Part shown: positions 5,256-5,782 of the stretch, in pieces
How the letters are laid out: the number at the start of each line of letters is the position of its first letter
How positions within the stretch are numbered: the stretch's first letter is position 1
Source of the DNA: Candidatus Izemoplasma sp.
GTDB lineage: Bacteria > Bacillota_I > Bacilli_A > Izemoplasmatales > Izemoplasmataceae
NCBI GenBank assembly: GCA_029939615.1
Contig: JAOZSP010000087.1
Coordinates: 1 to 5,782 of the forward strand
Length of the DNA stretch: 5,782 bases
Direction: 5' to 3'
Notes under the pieces: model-generated
The model's database searches: none
Told to the model about the DNA's origin: nothing
What the model saw: the letters and a program-made list of their open reading frames with translations, nothing else
Program-made: the position numbers and the translations under genes

Positions 5256-5782
5256 CTAATAATATGCAATGTATCCATCACATCTAGATTCAGTTCCTGC
5301 GATATAGTGATTATTCTCTTTAAAGATAATTTGTCCTCTTCCAAATCCACCACTATTTAGATCAATTTCTATTTGATGTCCTTTTTCTCTTAGTTTTTCA
5401 ACAACATACTCATCAAAACTACTTTCTAAAGCTACTTTCAATCCTTCATCCCATCTAAATCTAGGAGCGTCAAGTGCGCTTTGTGGGTTCATTTTAAAAT
5501 CTATTAGATTCATAACAACTTGAATATGCCCTTGGGGTTGCATAAATCCACCCATTACTCCAAAAGGTCCTACTGCTTTTTTATCCTTCATAATAAATCC
5601 AGGAATTATTGTATGGTAAGTCCTCTTTCTTGGCATTAAACAGTTATGGTGATTTTCATCCAAACTAAATGTATGACCTCTGTTTTGCATCGCAATACCT
5701 GTTCCGTCAATCATAATTCCACTACCAAACCCCATATAATTACTTTGGATAAACGAAACCATGTTGCCATCTTTATCAGCGG
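5256..5782 (-). CDS. Gamma-glutamyltransferase-family protein, C-terminal part only (start lies beyond the window)
   Basis: The frame enters from the right edge and ends at TAG (5258-5256), giving about 175 residues of the C-terminal (small) subunit region. Family knowledge: these N-terminal nucleophile hydrolases cleave themselves to expose a catalytic Thr and then hydrolyse or transfer gamma-glutamyl groups, for example from glutathione. The visible part begins with ADKDGNMVSFIQS, which normally lies a few residues after the nucleophile, so the Thr is expected just outside the window. GFGSG, NRGHTF, KRTYHTIIPGF, GPFGVMGGFMQPQGH, NPQSALDAPRFRW and ESRCDGY follow. This set is closer to the YwrD-type subgroup than to classical E. 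coli GGT, which has a Ser-Ser pair in the KRPLSSMSPT segment; here the matching segment is KRTYHTIIP. Substrate and true GGT activity are therefore uncertain. Secretion cannot be judged without the N-terminus. The methionine at 5762 is internal, not a start. The gene converges on the rhodanese gene and shares its terminator region. Confidence 0.9.
   Translation of the reverse strand, partial: ADKDGNMVSFIQSNYMGFGSGIMIDGTGIAMQNRGHTFSLDENHHNCLMPRKRTYHTIIPGFIMKDKKAVGPFGVMGGFMQPQGHIQVVMNLIDFKMNPQSALDAPRFRWDEGLKVALESSFDEYVVEKLREKGHQIEIDLNSGGFGRGQIIFKENNHYIAGTESRCDGYIAYY

Noticed and set aside
1..5782. CRISPR array, mobile element, tRNA/rRNA, toxin-antitoxin or other accessory system
   Set aside because: I found no regularly spaced repeats, transposase or integrase motifs, tRNA-like folds or composition shift; the genes are core functions in a normal arrangement.

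Overview
The window is AT-rich DNA from a low-GC Gram-positive bacterium. The evidence is the Shine-Dalgarno sites of GGAGG type, the near-consensus sigma-A promoters, and proteins that resemble their Bacilli counterparts (EF-P, RluB, Cmk, an S1 of the YpfD type, and a rhodanese with one membrane segment). A Bacilli member, perhaps near Gemella or Staphylococcaceae, is my best guess; genus-level placement is low confidence. The standard genetic code fits all genes.

Most of the window (bases 1-4677) is one co-directional minus-strand cluster, read from right to left: efp, a CNNM/CBS (HlyC/CorC) ion exporter, rluB, cmk, and an S1-domain protein (rpsA) that runs off the left edge. Gaps are 14, 47, 57 and 1 bases. 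The layout suggests an operon driven by a promoter upstream of efp, with a terminator-like hairpin between the exporter and rluB and a possible internal promoter before cmk. Four of the five genes serve translation or nucleotide supply: EF-P rescues proline-stalled ribosomes, RluB modifies rRNA, Cmk makes CDP/dCDP and S1 binds mRNA. The fifth is a predicted Mg2+/cation exporter.

Bases 4678-4847 are a divergent regulatory region. A TAGACA-17-TATAAT promoter faces left to efp, and a perfect TTGACA-17-TATAAT promoter faces right to a small membrane-anchored rhodanese (4848-5228). A perfect palindromic terminator follows that gene directly. Beyond it, converging from the right, is the C-terminal third of a gamma-glutamyltransferase-family enzyme cut by the window edge.

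This is mainly ordinary core-genome content. I see no mobile element, CRISPR array, RNA gene or defence system. The points most worth a second look are an S1 protein with at least five S1 repeats, its ambiguous start codon, an rRNA pseudouridine synthase with mixed RluB/RsuA motifs, a rhodanese with an altered active-site loop, and the intercistronic hairpin.
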